From: Maribacter cobaltidurans
Lineage (GTDB): Bacteria; Bacteroidota; Bacteroidia; Flavobacteriales; Flavobacteriaceae
NCBI RefSeq assembly: GCF_002269385.1
Contig: NZ_CP022957.1
Location: forward strand, 1,669,001-1,733,000
Direction: 5' to 3'
DNA length: 64,000 nucleotides
Positions 9,227 to 15,989 of the stretch are shown here, piece after piece. The translations under genes were made by a program, and so were the position numbers. Under the pieces are notes generated by a model. That model worked only from the letters and a program-made list of their open reading frames with translations, did not search any database and was not told where the DNA came from. Position 1 is the stretch's first letter. The number at the start of each line of letters is the position of its first letter.

Positions 9227-9454
9227 CAGCACGCTTGCGCTTCACCTGTTTGGAAGGCTTGACGCATTAATATTGCTCGGTAAAGACTGACTACAATAAA
9301 GGTATGAATCCAGTGGATTTTTCAAAACCAATATCAGTTACCCAAACGTATCAAGTTCCAAACTAGAATGTTAGTGAAACGTTTGTAAGTGCATAGTATA
9401 CGTATAATAGTTCGCTGTTCTTTTCAAATCCCCTATGAACACTAGATAATTAGT

Positions 9455-9513
9455 AACTTACACCTAAAAGAGAAATAAACGTACCCAGGTAAGTTTATAC
9501 AATTGTTGGCAAC
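9455..9513 (+). repeat. attC-like site before the retron unit
   Basis: An imperfect hairpin, AACTTAC(A)CC (9455-9464) with GGTAAGTT (9488-9495), with one extrahelical base, is followed by the core GTTGGCAAC (9505-9513). The exact reverse complement of that core recurs at 11340-11348, at the end of the reverse transcriptase gene. This fits the left boundary of an integron-type cassette. Confidence 0.5.
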
Positions 9514-9578
9514 AAGCTAAAAAAGCATCACGTTAAAATCAACCAAATGACAAAAAAAACAAACTTTTTGTCATTTTT

Positions 9579-9608
9579 TTGTACTGTGAGTTATATTTTA
9601 TATATTTG
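9579..9608 (+). promoter_or_regulatory. Bacteroidetes-type promoter of the retron-like RNA
   Basis: TTG at 9579-9581 (-33 element) and TATATTTG at 9601-9608 (exact TAnnTTTG -7 element) are separated by 19 bp, the spacing typical of this phylum. Transcription would start near 9614-9616, about 30 nt before the first arm of the long inverted repeat. Confidence 0.75.
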
Positions 9609-9614
9609 CATCAT

Positions 9615-9855
9615 AAGTTCTTTGAGAGATTGATTTCCATTTGAAAGATTAGGAATGAAGGGATTGAATAGTGTACTTAGATTACACGGTTTCCTATAAC
9701 CCTTTGCTGGAGCCATAGATTAACGCCCTAAGAAGCATTAACAGGTAAACCAGAAACGAACAACAATAACAGTAAACTGTTTATTTATTGTTCTTCTAAA
9801 GATTAGAAACGGAATGAATTGTGTTAGACACTCTTCATTCCTAATCTTTTTTATT
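9615..9855 (+). ncRNA. Candidate retron msr-msd RNA
   Basis: A structured, non-coding region lies between the promoter and the first protein gene. Its ends form a perfect 17-bp inverted repeat, AAAGATTAGGAATGAAG (9644-9660) with CTTCATTCCTAATCTTT (9833-9849), in the position of retron a1/a2 arms. Inside are two small hairpins (GTGTA/TACAC at 9671-9687; GGTT/AACC at 9688-9701), as expected for an msr. A long hairpin at 9752-9797 has paired segments 9758-9763/9788-9793, 9765-9767/9783-9785 and 9768-9772/9777-9781 with loop TAAA, as expected for an msd. A T-rich tail follows. The branching guanosine cannot be placed with certainty. Confidence 0.68.
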
Positions 9856-9861
9856 TTTTAT
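9798..9861 (+). terminator. Alternative terminator-like hairpin inside the RNA
   Basis: AAAGATTA (9798-9805) and GGAATGAA (9811-9818) can pair with TAATCTTT (9842-9849) and TTCATTCC (9834-9841). This leaves a 5-nt bulge and an inner GTGT/ACAC stem (9821-9824/9828-9831), followed by a T-rich tail. The segment is a near copy of the a1 arm, so the a2 arm has two competing partners. The hairpin could work as an attenuator before the protein genes. Confidence 0.5.
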
Positions 9862-9884
9862 TAATTTTTAAAATCCAAAAACAA

Positions 9885-10154
9885 ATGGAAAAACCTGATT
9901 TTATTGCAAATCTTGACAATCTCGTCTTATCGATTGAGATTGTTCTCTCAAAGAACCGCAGTTCTTTGTCAATTGACGATGTAATTCGCTTAGAAAACGT
10001 AATTGTTACGCTGAACGAATTGAAGAAAGTTTCGAAAGTATCGGATAGGAAGGAAATTCTGTCTGAAGTTCTTCCGGTAATTATTAGAACATTTTTTCGT
10101 TCCGATGTTATGGAAGAGTTAGGAAAAGTACTCGAATTCTTAGCAAACTTGTGA
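9885..10154 (+). CDS. Small helical protein of retron-like unit, unknown
   Basis: An 89-residue protein that I do not recognise. It starts at the ATG at 9885 just after the T-rich tail of the RNA. The sequence is rich in Leu, Ile, Val, Glu and Lys, with no Cys, His or Trp, and reads as three or four amphipathic helices without a membrane segment or signal. It lies 33 bp before the HTH gene, in the same direction and with no intervening terminator, so it belongs to the retron-like operon. By position it may be an effector, an antitoxin or a structural partner. No catalytic motif is visible. Confidence 0.7.
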   Translation: MEKPDFIANLDNLVLSIEIVLSKNRSSLSIDDVIRLENVIVTLNELKKVSKVSDRKEILSEVLPVIIRTFFRSDVMEELGKVLEFLANL

Positions 10155-10187
10155 TTGACCCGTTTTTAATTTTTTTTTACAGATACT

Positions 10188-10490
10188 ATGAATTTAGGAG
10201 AAGCTATAAAAACACACAGAAAGAAATTAGGTTTAAGTCAGGGAGATTTAGCACAATCGTGCGACATCACTCAGTCTTACCTTTCTATGATTGAAAAAAA
10301 TAAAAAAGAACCGAATTTATCAACTTTAAAAGTTTTGAGCGAGAAATTAAATATTCCACTACCTGTATTATTTTTTAAATCGTTAGATGATGCTGACATT
10401 CCAGAATCAAAAAAAGAAGCTTATGGTGTTGTTAGCGAATCATTAAATAATCTTGTCAATTCTCTATTTTTTGCGGAGAATTATGATTAA
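10188..10490 (+). CDS. XRE-type helix-turn-helix protein of retron-like unit
   Basis: A 100-residue protein whose first 60 residues are a Cro/C1-type HTH (KTHRKKLGLSQGDLAQ, then ITQSYLSMIEKNKKEPNLST, then LKVLSEKLNIPL). The remaining 40 residues are acidic and probably helical. Its stop overlaps the reverse transcriptase start by 8 nt (ATGATTAA at 10483-10490), which is strong evidence of translational coupling. GGAGA at 10475-10479 lies just upstream of that start. Small XRE partners occur with one published retron group (type VI as I recall; not checked). It may repress the operon or act as the effector. Confidence 0.85.
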   Translation: MNLGEAIKTHRKKLGLSQGDLAQSCDITQSYLSMIEKNKKEPNLSTLKVLSEKLNIPLPVLFFKSLDDADIPESKKEAYGVVSESLNNLVNSLFFAENYD

Positions 10491-11365
10491 AACTTTAAAC
10501 CATCTTTGCAGTATAATCGGTTATGATAAAAAAGAGATTTCCGAAATTGTCGAAAATATAGACCACTATTATTACGAGTTTTCTGAAATTAAATACAATT
10601 CCAAAACTGGACTTCCCAAAGTTAAAGATGGAGTTACACAAAAAAGGTTCTACAACCCAAGTCGCAAAAGACTAAAGGACATTCAGAACAAATTACAACA
10701 CAAAATATTAAGTAAAGTTGATTTAATTCCACACATTCAAGGTGGTGTTAAAGGTTGTGGGAATATCGACAATTCGAAAATACACAAAGGCAACGTTTAC
10801 AGATTTCAGACTGACCTCACCAATTTTTTTCCTTCGGTTTCAGATACTATGGTTTTTAATGCCTTGAGATACAAAGGCTTTTCAAAAAAATGTAGCTGAT
10901 ACAATCACTAAACTGACTACTTTCCGAACAAAGGATAGTTGGAATTCAAAATCGTTACCACAAGGAGCACCAACAAGTCCTACCCTTTCTAATATAGTAT
11001 TCGAAAAAATCGACAACCAAATTCTTGAGATTTTAAAAGGAGAAAACATTTCATATTCAAGATGGATTGATGATTTGACATTTTCATCAAATAATGATTT
11101 TAGAGAAAAATGTATTCCTATAATAAAGTGTATTACAGGAAATGGACTAAAGGTTAGTAAACCTAAAACTACCTATCGAAAAAACAAATCAATAATTACA
11201 GGAGTTATTGTTGGTTTAAGTACTATGAAAGTAACTGAGAAATTTCGAGAGAAAGACGAATCGAAAATGAAACCAAAACAAATTAAAGGCAGAACAGCTT
11301 ATAAAGAACAAGTTTACCGAAAGGACAAGGAAAAGCCAGTTGCCAACAAAGTATATAAAACATAG
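10483..11365 (+). CDS. Retron-type reverse transcriptase, frameshifted
   Basis: Read across one frameshift this is a 293-residue RT. Conserved blocks in order are GGVKG then NSKIHKG (about 87-103, the retron NAxxH region), RFQTDLTNFFPSVS (motif A, Asp111), LPQGAPTSPTLSN (motif B, 158-170), YSRWIDDLTFS (motif C, Asp196-Asp197) and ITGVIV (the retron VTG region, 238-243). The frame breaks at a seven-A run (10884-10890), where six A would restore it; otherwise translation stops at 10899. Motif C is WIDD rather than the usual YxDD. The thumb between FREK and KGRTAYKEQVYRK looks about 25 residues short. The ATG at 10483 is coupled to the HTH gene. The last codons overlap the following attC-like site. 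Confidence 0.78.
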
Positions 11366-11547
11366 CTATTACAGGCTTTTCCAGAGGTTTGTGTGTATTT
11401 GCGAAGACCGCCAAATTTTTAAATTTGGCTTTTAGTAAAATAAAGATAAAAAGAAAAATTTAAAAATTCGGCTCGTGTTTAATCCGAAAAGTCAGCGTCT
11501 TTTTACACGCTACGATTCACATACAAACACTTAGCAGGGAGTTAGCT
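11340..11547 (+). repeat. Long attC-like site closing the retron unit
   Basis: It starts with GTTGCCAAC (11340-11348), the exact reverse complement of the core at 9505-9513, and ends with GTTAGCT (11541-11547). In between, GTTTGT near 11388 faces ACAAAC near 11523 as outer arms, and a perfect hairpin GCCAAATTT/AAATTTGGC (11410-11418/11421-11429) has a 2-nt loop. The size (about 200 bp) is larger than most attC sites, though long ones such as VCRs exist. No gene was seen in 11366-11565. Confidence 0.55.
11410..11433 (+). terminator. Perfect AT-rich hairpin after the RT gene
   Basis: GCCAAATTT (11410-11418) and AAATTTGGC (11421-11429) form a 9-bp stem followed by TTTT. It lies 45 bp after the RT stop and could end the retron transcript, or it may be part of the attC-like fold. 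Confidence 0.45.
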
Positions 11548-11565
11548 GTTATTTAAAAGAAAACC

Positions 11566-12279
11566 GTGAAAACGACAAGCAATAAGATATATAAAAAAGT
11601 AATTGACGAGTCATTTGTGAACATTCCGACAGGAACTGTTGACATGCGAGACGACCGAACAAAAGAAACTTGGTCGGTTGACATAAATTCTTTTGAACTC
11701 TTTAAATTCCCAATAACACAAGAAATATATTCAGCAATAATTGACAAGAACCCTTCGACATTTAAAGGTGACAGGTTACCAGTTGAAACAGTTTCTTGGA
11801 TTGATGCTGTGAATTTTTGTAATGAACTATCTAACTCTTATGGAAAAGACAAATGCTATTCAATTGACTCAGCAGCTGAAAAAGTAACCTTGGACCCAAA
11901 TACAAATGGATTTCGATTACCAACAGAAGCAGAATGGCAGTATGCTTGCCAAGCAGGAACGAAAGAGATTAGACATGGAGAATTAGCTGAAATTGCATGG
12001 TTTAAAGAGAACTCCAACAGTCGGACTCAAGAAGTTGGACAAAAGAAACCTAACCAATGGGGACTTTACGACATGCTTGGAAATGTTTGGGAATGGTGTT
12101 CAGACATTTATGACGAAACTGTTTACGGAACATATCGCGTTTTCCGTGGCGGGGGTTGGTGCGACCAAGAAAGGAGCGTAATGGCGACAACTCGAAGAAG
12201 AAGTCACCCCTTTTCGTTCAAAATTGATGACTTAGGATTTAGAATTGCAACTAACTCAAAAATTAAAAACAACAGCTAA
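11566..12279 (+). CDS. Formylglycine-generating-enzyme-like (SUMF1/FGE-sulfatase) protein
   Basis: A 237-residue single-domain protein of the SUMF1/FGE-sulfatase fold. Diagnostic pieces are FELFKFPITQEIYSAI, PVETVSWIDAVNFCNELS, GFRLPTEAEWQYACQAG, WGLYDMLGNVWEWCSD, RVFRGGGWCDQ and DLGFRIA. The GTG at 11566 is used because the next ATG (11644) would cut into the domain. The start lies 18 nt after the cassette core at 11541-11547. The active-site Cys pair of true FGEs cannot be confirmed by eye, and no sulfatase gene is near, so it may be a hydroxylase-like or non-catalytic family member. Inverted 10-bp repeats flank the gene exactly. No promoter of its own was seen. Confidence 0.82.
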   Translation: MKTTSNKIYKKVIDESFVNIPTGTVDMRDDRTKETWSVDINSFELFKFPITQEIYSAIIDKNPSTFKGDRLPVETVSWIDAVNFCNELSNSYGKDKCYSIDSAAEKVTLDPNTNGFRLPTEAEWQYACQAGTKEIRHGELAEIAWFKENSNSRTQEVGQKKPNQWGLYDMLGNVWEWCSDIYDETVYGTYRVFRGGGWCDQERSVMATTRRRSHPFSFKIDDLGFRIATNSKIKNNS

Positions 12280-12816
12280 CAAAACCTATACGCAATGCCC
12301 TTCGGGACACTGCGCATAGCTAAAGCGTGATGTCGAATTATTCATATCATTTCTATTGTTTTTTTTTCAGAGGAATTCATCGGTCGCTCCGCTCGGTCGC
12401 CTGCGGCGTACTTTTGCCGCATTGCTAGCGCAATTACCGCACTAAAAGCTAGTCGACATCATCACTTCGATAAACTCAGTACAGGCTCTGCGCTATGCCA
12501 GATTACATTGTCCGTAGGATGAGGGGCATTTTTGCCAGGACCGCCGCTACGGCTCTGCTACTCGACATATCAGGACGCTATATGTTCCCGATAGCTATCG
12601 TGGATGGCCGTCCAATTTTATTCCCAATACCGCAAAATCCAACATGGGTACATCCGCTAACGCGGACTCCTTGAAGAACAATGCCGTGCGATCAATAGGA
12701 AGTCCGATTCACACAGCATTGTTGATTGGATTTTGCTATATTTCCTTAAAATTCGCCACCAGCGCTCCTTCCCGCCCACTGCCTCCGCAGATAGCGTACA
12801 TAGCGCGGCGTTAGGC
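12271..12816 (+). repeat. Large GC-rich attC-like fold-back closing the FGE unit
   Basis: It opens with AACAGCTAAC (12271-12280), the exact reverse complement of 11541-11550, and ends at GTTAGGC (12810-12816). Near its ends CTAT-ACGC (12286-12293) faces GCGTACATAG. A second local hairpin pairs CTAT/ATAG and CGCA/TGCG around a TTCG tetraloop (12286-12319). Inside are nested arms GCAAAATCCA/TGGATTTTGC (12632-12641/12727-12736) and AACAATGC/GCATTGTT (12677-12684/12716-12723), and the palindrome CGATAGCTATCG (12589-12600). The stretch is visibly more GC-rich than neighbouring genes and no coding region was found in 12280-12923. Confidence 0.5.
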
Positions 12817-12923
12817 ACAAGCTAAAAAAACAACATCCACGAAATCTATCCAACCTTCGGGAATATGTTTACATGGGTCTTATCTAAGCGACCCAACTTT
12901 GTATCTCACAAAAAAGATAAAAA

Positions 12924-13751
12924 ATGAGTAAAACAATTTTAATTACAGGAGCATCTTCGGGTTTTGGAAAAGGAACAGCCATAGGATTAGCAAAAAAAGG
13001 ACATCGTGTCATAGCAGCTGTTCACGTAGAACCTTTAAAAACAATTTTGCTTGAAGAAGCAAAAAATGAAGGAGTAGAATTAGAGGTAATAGTTCTTGAT
13101 GTTACCAAAGAAAGTGACCGTCAATTTGCTTTTAACAGTTATGAAATTGATGTATTAATGAGCAATGCAGGAATTATGGAAACAGGCCCTGTAGCAGAAA
13201 TTCCAATTGAAAATGTACGTAGAAATTATGAAGTAAATGTTTTTGCACCGCTTCAACTGGTTCAAGGATTTTTGCCTCAAATGGTAAAACGCGGTTCAGG
13301 TAAAGTTATTTTTACTTCGTCAATGGGTGGATTAATTACCGTTCCATTTGCTGCAATTTACACTTCTACAAAACACGCATTGGAAGGTATGGCTGAAGGT
13401 TTAAAAGACGAGTTGTCTGGAACAGGAGTTGAAATTTGTACTGTAAATCCAGGTGTTTTTGGCACAGGGTTTAATGACCGTGGTGCGGAGACATTGACAA
13501 AATGGTGGAACCCAGAAAAGTCATTGTCAAAAATGGGAACCATTCAAGCTTTTACAGACCCTAAAGGTTTAGAAAATCAACTCGACCCACAAATAATGGT
13601 AGACGCAATGATAAGAGTTGCTGAAGAGGACAATTCTAAGTTCAGAAATGTAATTCCAGAAGCCATTGTACCGTGGATAAAAGCTACACAAGAACAGGCT
13701 TGGAAAGCTAAAAAGAACGATTTATTGACTGTAGACCCAAGTAGCTTATAA
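12924..13751 (+). CDS. Short-chain dehydrogenase/reductase
   Basis: A 275-residue SDR with TGASSGFG (8-15) for NAD(P) binding, NAG (81-83), Ser132/133 and the catalytic YTSTK (Tyr146, Lys150). It is cytoplasmic and of classical length. The substrate cannot be inferred. It is the first gene of a tight three-gene operon: its TAA overlaps the next ATG by 1 nt (TAATG). A 7-of-8 match to the -7 box (CAACTTTG, 12894-12901) lies 22 bp upstream. The operon fills one cassette-like unit. Confidence 0.88.
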   Translation: MSKTILITGASSGFGKGTAIGLAKKGHRVIAAVHVEPLKTILLEEAKNEGVELEVIVLDVTKESDRQFAFNSYEIDVLMSNAGIMETGPVAEIPIENVRRNYEVNVFAPLQLVQGFLPQMVKRGSGKVIFTSSMGGLITVPFAAIYTSTKHALEGMAEGLKDELSGTGVEICTVNPGVFGTGFNDRGAETLTKWWNPEKSLSKMGTIQAFTDPKGLENQLDPQIMVDAMIRVAEEDNSKFRNVIPEAIVPWIKATQEQAWKAKKNDLLTVDPSSL

Positions 13752-14197
13752 TGGAAAGGAAAACAAACATAAAGGCTCGTGCTATTATTGATGCTAGCCC
13801 TCAAAAAGTATGGGACGTCCTAACCGATTTTGATAATCTCAAGTCCTGGAGTTCTTCTTTTCAAGGATTAAGCGGAGATTTTAAGAAAAACGGTGAAATA
13901 GAAGTTACCTTTAAATCCCCTTTTGGTCAAAGTAAGATGAAAAAAAAGCTGTTTCAATTTGAAGAGGGCAAAACATTTGCTTGGACCGGTGTCTTTATGT
14001 TAGGTATGAGCGATTATCATACATATACTTTAAAAGCTACTTCAGATGGCAAAACCGAGTTTATACAAACCGATGGACTTTATGGAGGTGCAAGTTTTTT
14101 ACTAGGAAAAATTCTTGAGAAACAAATGCAAAAAGGATATGAGGTTTTTAACAAAGAATTAAAGGCTTTTGTGGAAAGTAAAAAAGAAGCTATCTAA
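13751..14197 (+). CDS. SRPBCC-family protein
   Basis: A 148-residue START/Bet v1-like (SRPBCC) domain protein: the N-terminal IIDASPQKVWDVLTDFDNLKSWSS and the middle TFAWTGVFMLGMSDYHTYTL are typical. These proteins form a hydrophobic cavity and bind lipids or small aromatic compounds; some are cyclases, others have no known activity. It overlaps the SDR stop and the AraC start by 1 nt each, so the three proteins should be made together. The pairing suggests processing or sensing of one hydrophobic compound, which is inference. Confidence 0.8.
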   Translation: MERKTNIKARAIIDASPQKVWDVLTDFDNLKSWSSSFQGLSGDFKKNGEIEVTFKSPFGQSKMKKKLFQFEEGKTFAWTGVFMLGMSDYHTYTLKATSDGKTEFIQTDGLYGGASFLLGKILEKQMQKGYEVFNKELKAFVESKKEAI

Positions 14198-15102
14198 TGA
14201 ATACTATTTATCGCGTAAAATCAATTTCAGAAATACACCAACTATTTAAATTGGCGAAACCGAAACATCCTCTTGTTTCGGTTTTTCGTCATTCAGATTT
14301 AGTGGTGCCCGATAATTTTACAACGCAATCATTTACTACCGATATGTATATGATTAGCATAAAAGTAAAGCAAGAAGCCGTAGTCAATTACGGTAGAGAA
14401 ACGTATGATTTTCAAGAAGGAACAGTGGTGTTTTTTGCTCCTAATCAAGTATTTTCTTTTAGTTCGGCAGATTTCTCAAATTGTGAAGATGAATGGACAC
14501 TCGTTTTTCATCCCGATTTTATTTCTAAGACAAGTCTTGGAAACGAAATTGATAATTATCATTTTTTCAACTACGAAATCAATGAAGCGTTACACGTATC
14601 AGAAGATGAAAAGTTGGCACTAAATGATTTGATATTAAAAATAGAAAAGGAATATTATCAGCTAATTGATAAACATACACAAGAAATTATTTGCATTAAT
14701 ATTGAAACCATTTTAAAATATTGCAACCGCTTTTATGCTCGCCAATTCATTACGCGTAAAACAGGCAACAATACATATTTAGCCAAATTTGAAGCTTATT
14801 TGAAAAAATATTTTGAACAAAATTTAATAGAAAATGGATTGCCTACAGTTAAGCAATGTGCTAGTGCTGTGCACTTATCGCCTCATTATTTTAGCGACCT
14901 ATTAAAAGAAGAAACAGGAAAATCAGCTAAAGAGCATATTGACTTGTTTGTAGTTAAAAAAGCAAAAAATCAGCTACAAAATCCAGAATTAAGCATTAGT
15001 GAAGTTGCCTTTAATTTAGGCTTTGATTACCCTAATCATTTCAGCAAATTCTTTAAGATGAAAACGGGATTGAGCCCAACAGAGTATCGAAATATGAATT
15101 AA
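14197..15102 (+). CDS. AraC-family transcriptional regulator
   Basis: A 301-residue regulator with an N-terminal cupin-like sensor domain (about 1-190) and a C-terminal double HTH (about 215-300): VKQCASAVHLSPHYFSDLLKEETGKSAKEHI followed by ISEVAFNLGFDYPNHFSKFFKMKTGLSPTEYR are the two HTH units. It is the last gene of the SDR/SRPBCC operon (1-nt overlap) and probably controls it. The ligand is unknown. Confidence 0.9.
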   Translation: MNTIYRVKSISEIHQLFKLAKPKHPLVSVFRHSDLVVPDNFTTQSFTTDMYMISIKVKQEAVVNYGRETYDFQEGTVVFFAPNQVFSFSSADFSNCEDEWTLVFHPDFISKTSLGNEIDNYHFFNYEINEALHVSEDEKLALNDLILKIEKEYYQLIDKHTQEIICINIETILKYCNRFYARQFITRKTGNNTYLAKFEAYLKKYFEQNLIENGLPTVKQCASAVHLSPHYFSDLLKEETGKSAKEHIDLFVVKKAKNQLQNPELSISEVAFNLGFDYPNHFSKFFKMKTGLSPTEYRNMN

Positions 15103-15107
15103 AGCCA

Positions 15108-15164
15108 GTGGGTAACAATGAATAAGCGGCATTAAAACGACCGCTTATACTAAACGTTAGCAAT
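15108..15164 (+). repeat. attC-like site after the SDR/SRPBCC/AraC unit
   Basis: GTGGGTAAC (15108-15116) is 7/9 complementary to the core at 12810-12818. A perfect 8-bp stem ATAAGCGG (15122-15129) with CCGCTTAT (15141-15148) follows, and the site ends in GTTAGCAAT (15156-15164). Length (57 bp), fold and terminal cores are those of a compact attC site, the cleanest of the series. Confidence 0.65.
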
Positions 15165-15214
15165 AATTTGAAACAACTCGTAACGTCGACCGACTATTAT
15201 TAAAAACCAACTGA

Positions 15215-15661
15215 ATGAAATATTTTAGAAAACTACAGATTATTATACTATTGATTTCATTGACAGGATTGATACTAGCGTGTTCTGATAAAAGTCGAAC
15301 AATAGAAAACCAAGAAGATTTATTATGGGGGTTAGAAGAAGAGTATATAAAAGCTCATAAAGACGCTGACCTTTCGAAAATTTTATCAATGTGGGACGAA
15401 AATTTTCTTGGTTGGCCAAGTCGTTTAGAGAACTCTGCAAGAAAGACTTCTGGTTCGGAATACTTACAAAAATACTTTTCGAAACCAATGCCTGCGGACA
15501 CAGAATTCCAAATAGAAAAACAGGGGATTTATATCGAAAACAATGTTGCAATTCTTCATTATCGACTTTTCCTTTTTCAAAGTAGCACTCGATTAACCCA
15601 CACTTGGATTAAGCGAGGCGATGACTGGTATATACTTGGAGGGATGGATTGGAATGAATAA
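15215..15661 (+). CDS. DUF4440/NTF2-like lipoprotein
   Basis: A 148-residue protein with a lipoprotein signal (hydrophobic stretch ending in the lipobox LILAC at 19-23). The mature part has the SnoaL/DUF4440 NTF2-like layout: an N-terminal helix (LLWGLEEEYIKAHKDADLSKILSMWDENFLGWPSR), a central NNVAILHYRLFL strand and a final HTWIKRGDDWYILGGMDW. It should be anchored at the outer or inner membrane facing the periplasm. Function is unknown; such domains bind small ligands. It is the only gene of its cassette-like unit and starts 50 nt after the core at 15156-15164. Confidence 0.82.
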   Translation: MKYFRKLQIIILLISLTGLILACSDKSRTIENQEDLLWGLEEEYIKAHKDADLSKILSMWDENFLGWPSRLENSARKTSGSEYLQKYFSKPMPADTEFQIEKQGIYIENNVAILHYRLFLFQSSTRLTHTWIKRGDDWYILGGMDWNE

Positions 15662-15676
15662 ATTGAATAAAAAACT

Positions 15677-15805
15677 ATTGCCAACAATCTATAACCGCAA
15701 TTTACTCACGGATGTTTATTTTTTATGGAGTTCGTCAGTCGCTTCGCTCGTGTCGGTGGATTGGCCTACGTCCGAATCCACGCGGAATTGCTAACGTCTG
15801 TGCTA
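15677..15805 (+). repeat. attC-like / GC-rich palindromic region after the lipoprotein gene
   Basis: ATTGCCAAC (15677-15685) is 8/9 complementary to the core at 15156-15164, fitting the left end of an attC site. Further on, GTGGATT (15756-15762) pairs with AATCCAC (15775-15781). The stretch near 15731-15750 resembles 12380-12410 (GTCGCT-C/T-CGCTCG in both). A matching right-hand core could not be placed. Apart from the hairpin and -7 box below, nothing else was seen in 15662-15989. Confidence 0.45.
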
Positions 15806-15922
15806 AACCGAAAATTAACACCTATTAACCTGTAAATGAAGGTTATACGAGACCTTTGGCGGGTAATTCTGAACAGACAGATACCAAAACTGACCAAACA
15901 AAAAGTAAGTCCAATTACTTAA

Positions 15923-15951
15923 AATAAGTTGGTGCTTCGCATCAACTTATT
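15923..15951. promoter_or_regulatory. Perfect 13-bp palindrome before the TetR gene: operator or terminator
   Basis: AATAAGTTGGTGC (15923-15935) pairs with GCATCAACTTATT (15939-15951), perfect apart from one G-T pair in RNA terms, with a 3-nt loop. It sits 11 bp before the -7 box of the TetR gene, where a TetR dimer would block RNA polymerase. A T-rich run follows, so it could instead end transcription from upstream. Confidence 0.55.
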
Positions 15952-15962
15952 CTGCTTTTTAT

Positions 15963-15970
15963 TATTTTTG
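15963..15970 (+). promoter_or_regulatory. -7 box of the TetR gene
   Basis: TATTTTTG matches TAnnTTTG exactly, 19 bp before the ATG at 15990. No TTG lies at the ideal -33 distance, so activity depends on the -7 element alone. Confidence 0.55.
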
Positions 15971-15989
15971 TATCGAACATTACAATAAT

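Noticed and set aside
10483..11365. Group II intron maturase or abortive-infection RT
   Set aside because: There is no maturase (X) or HNH domain and no intron domain V-like RNA; the small size, VTG-like block and upstream structured RNA fit a retron better.
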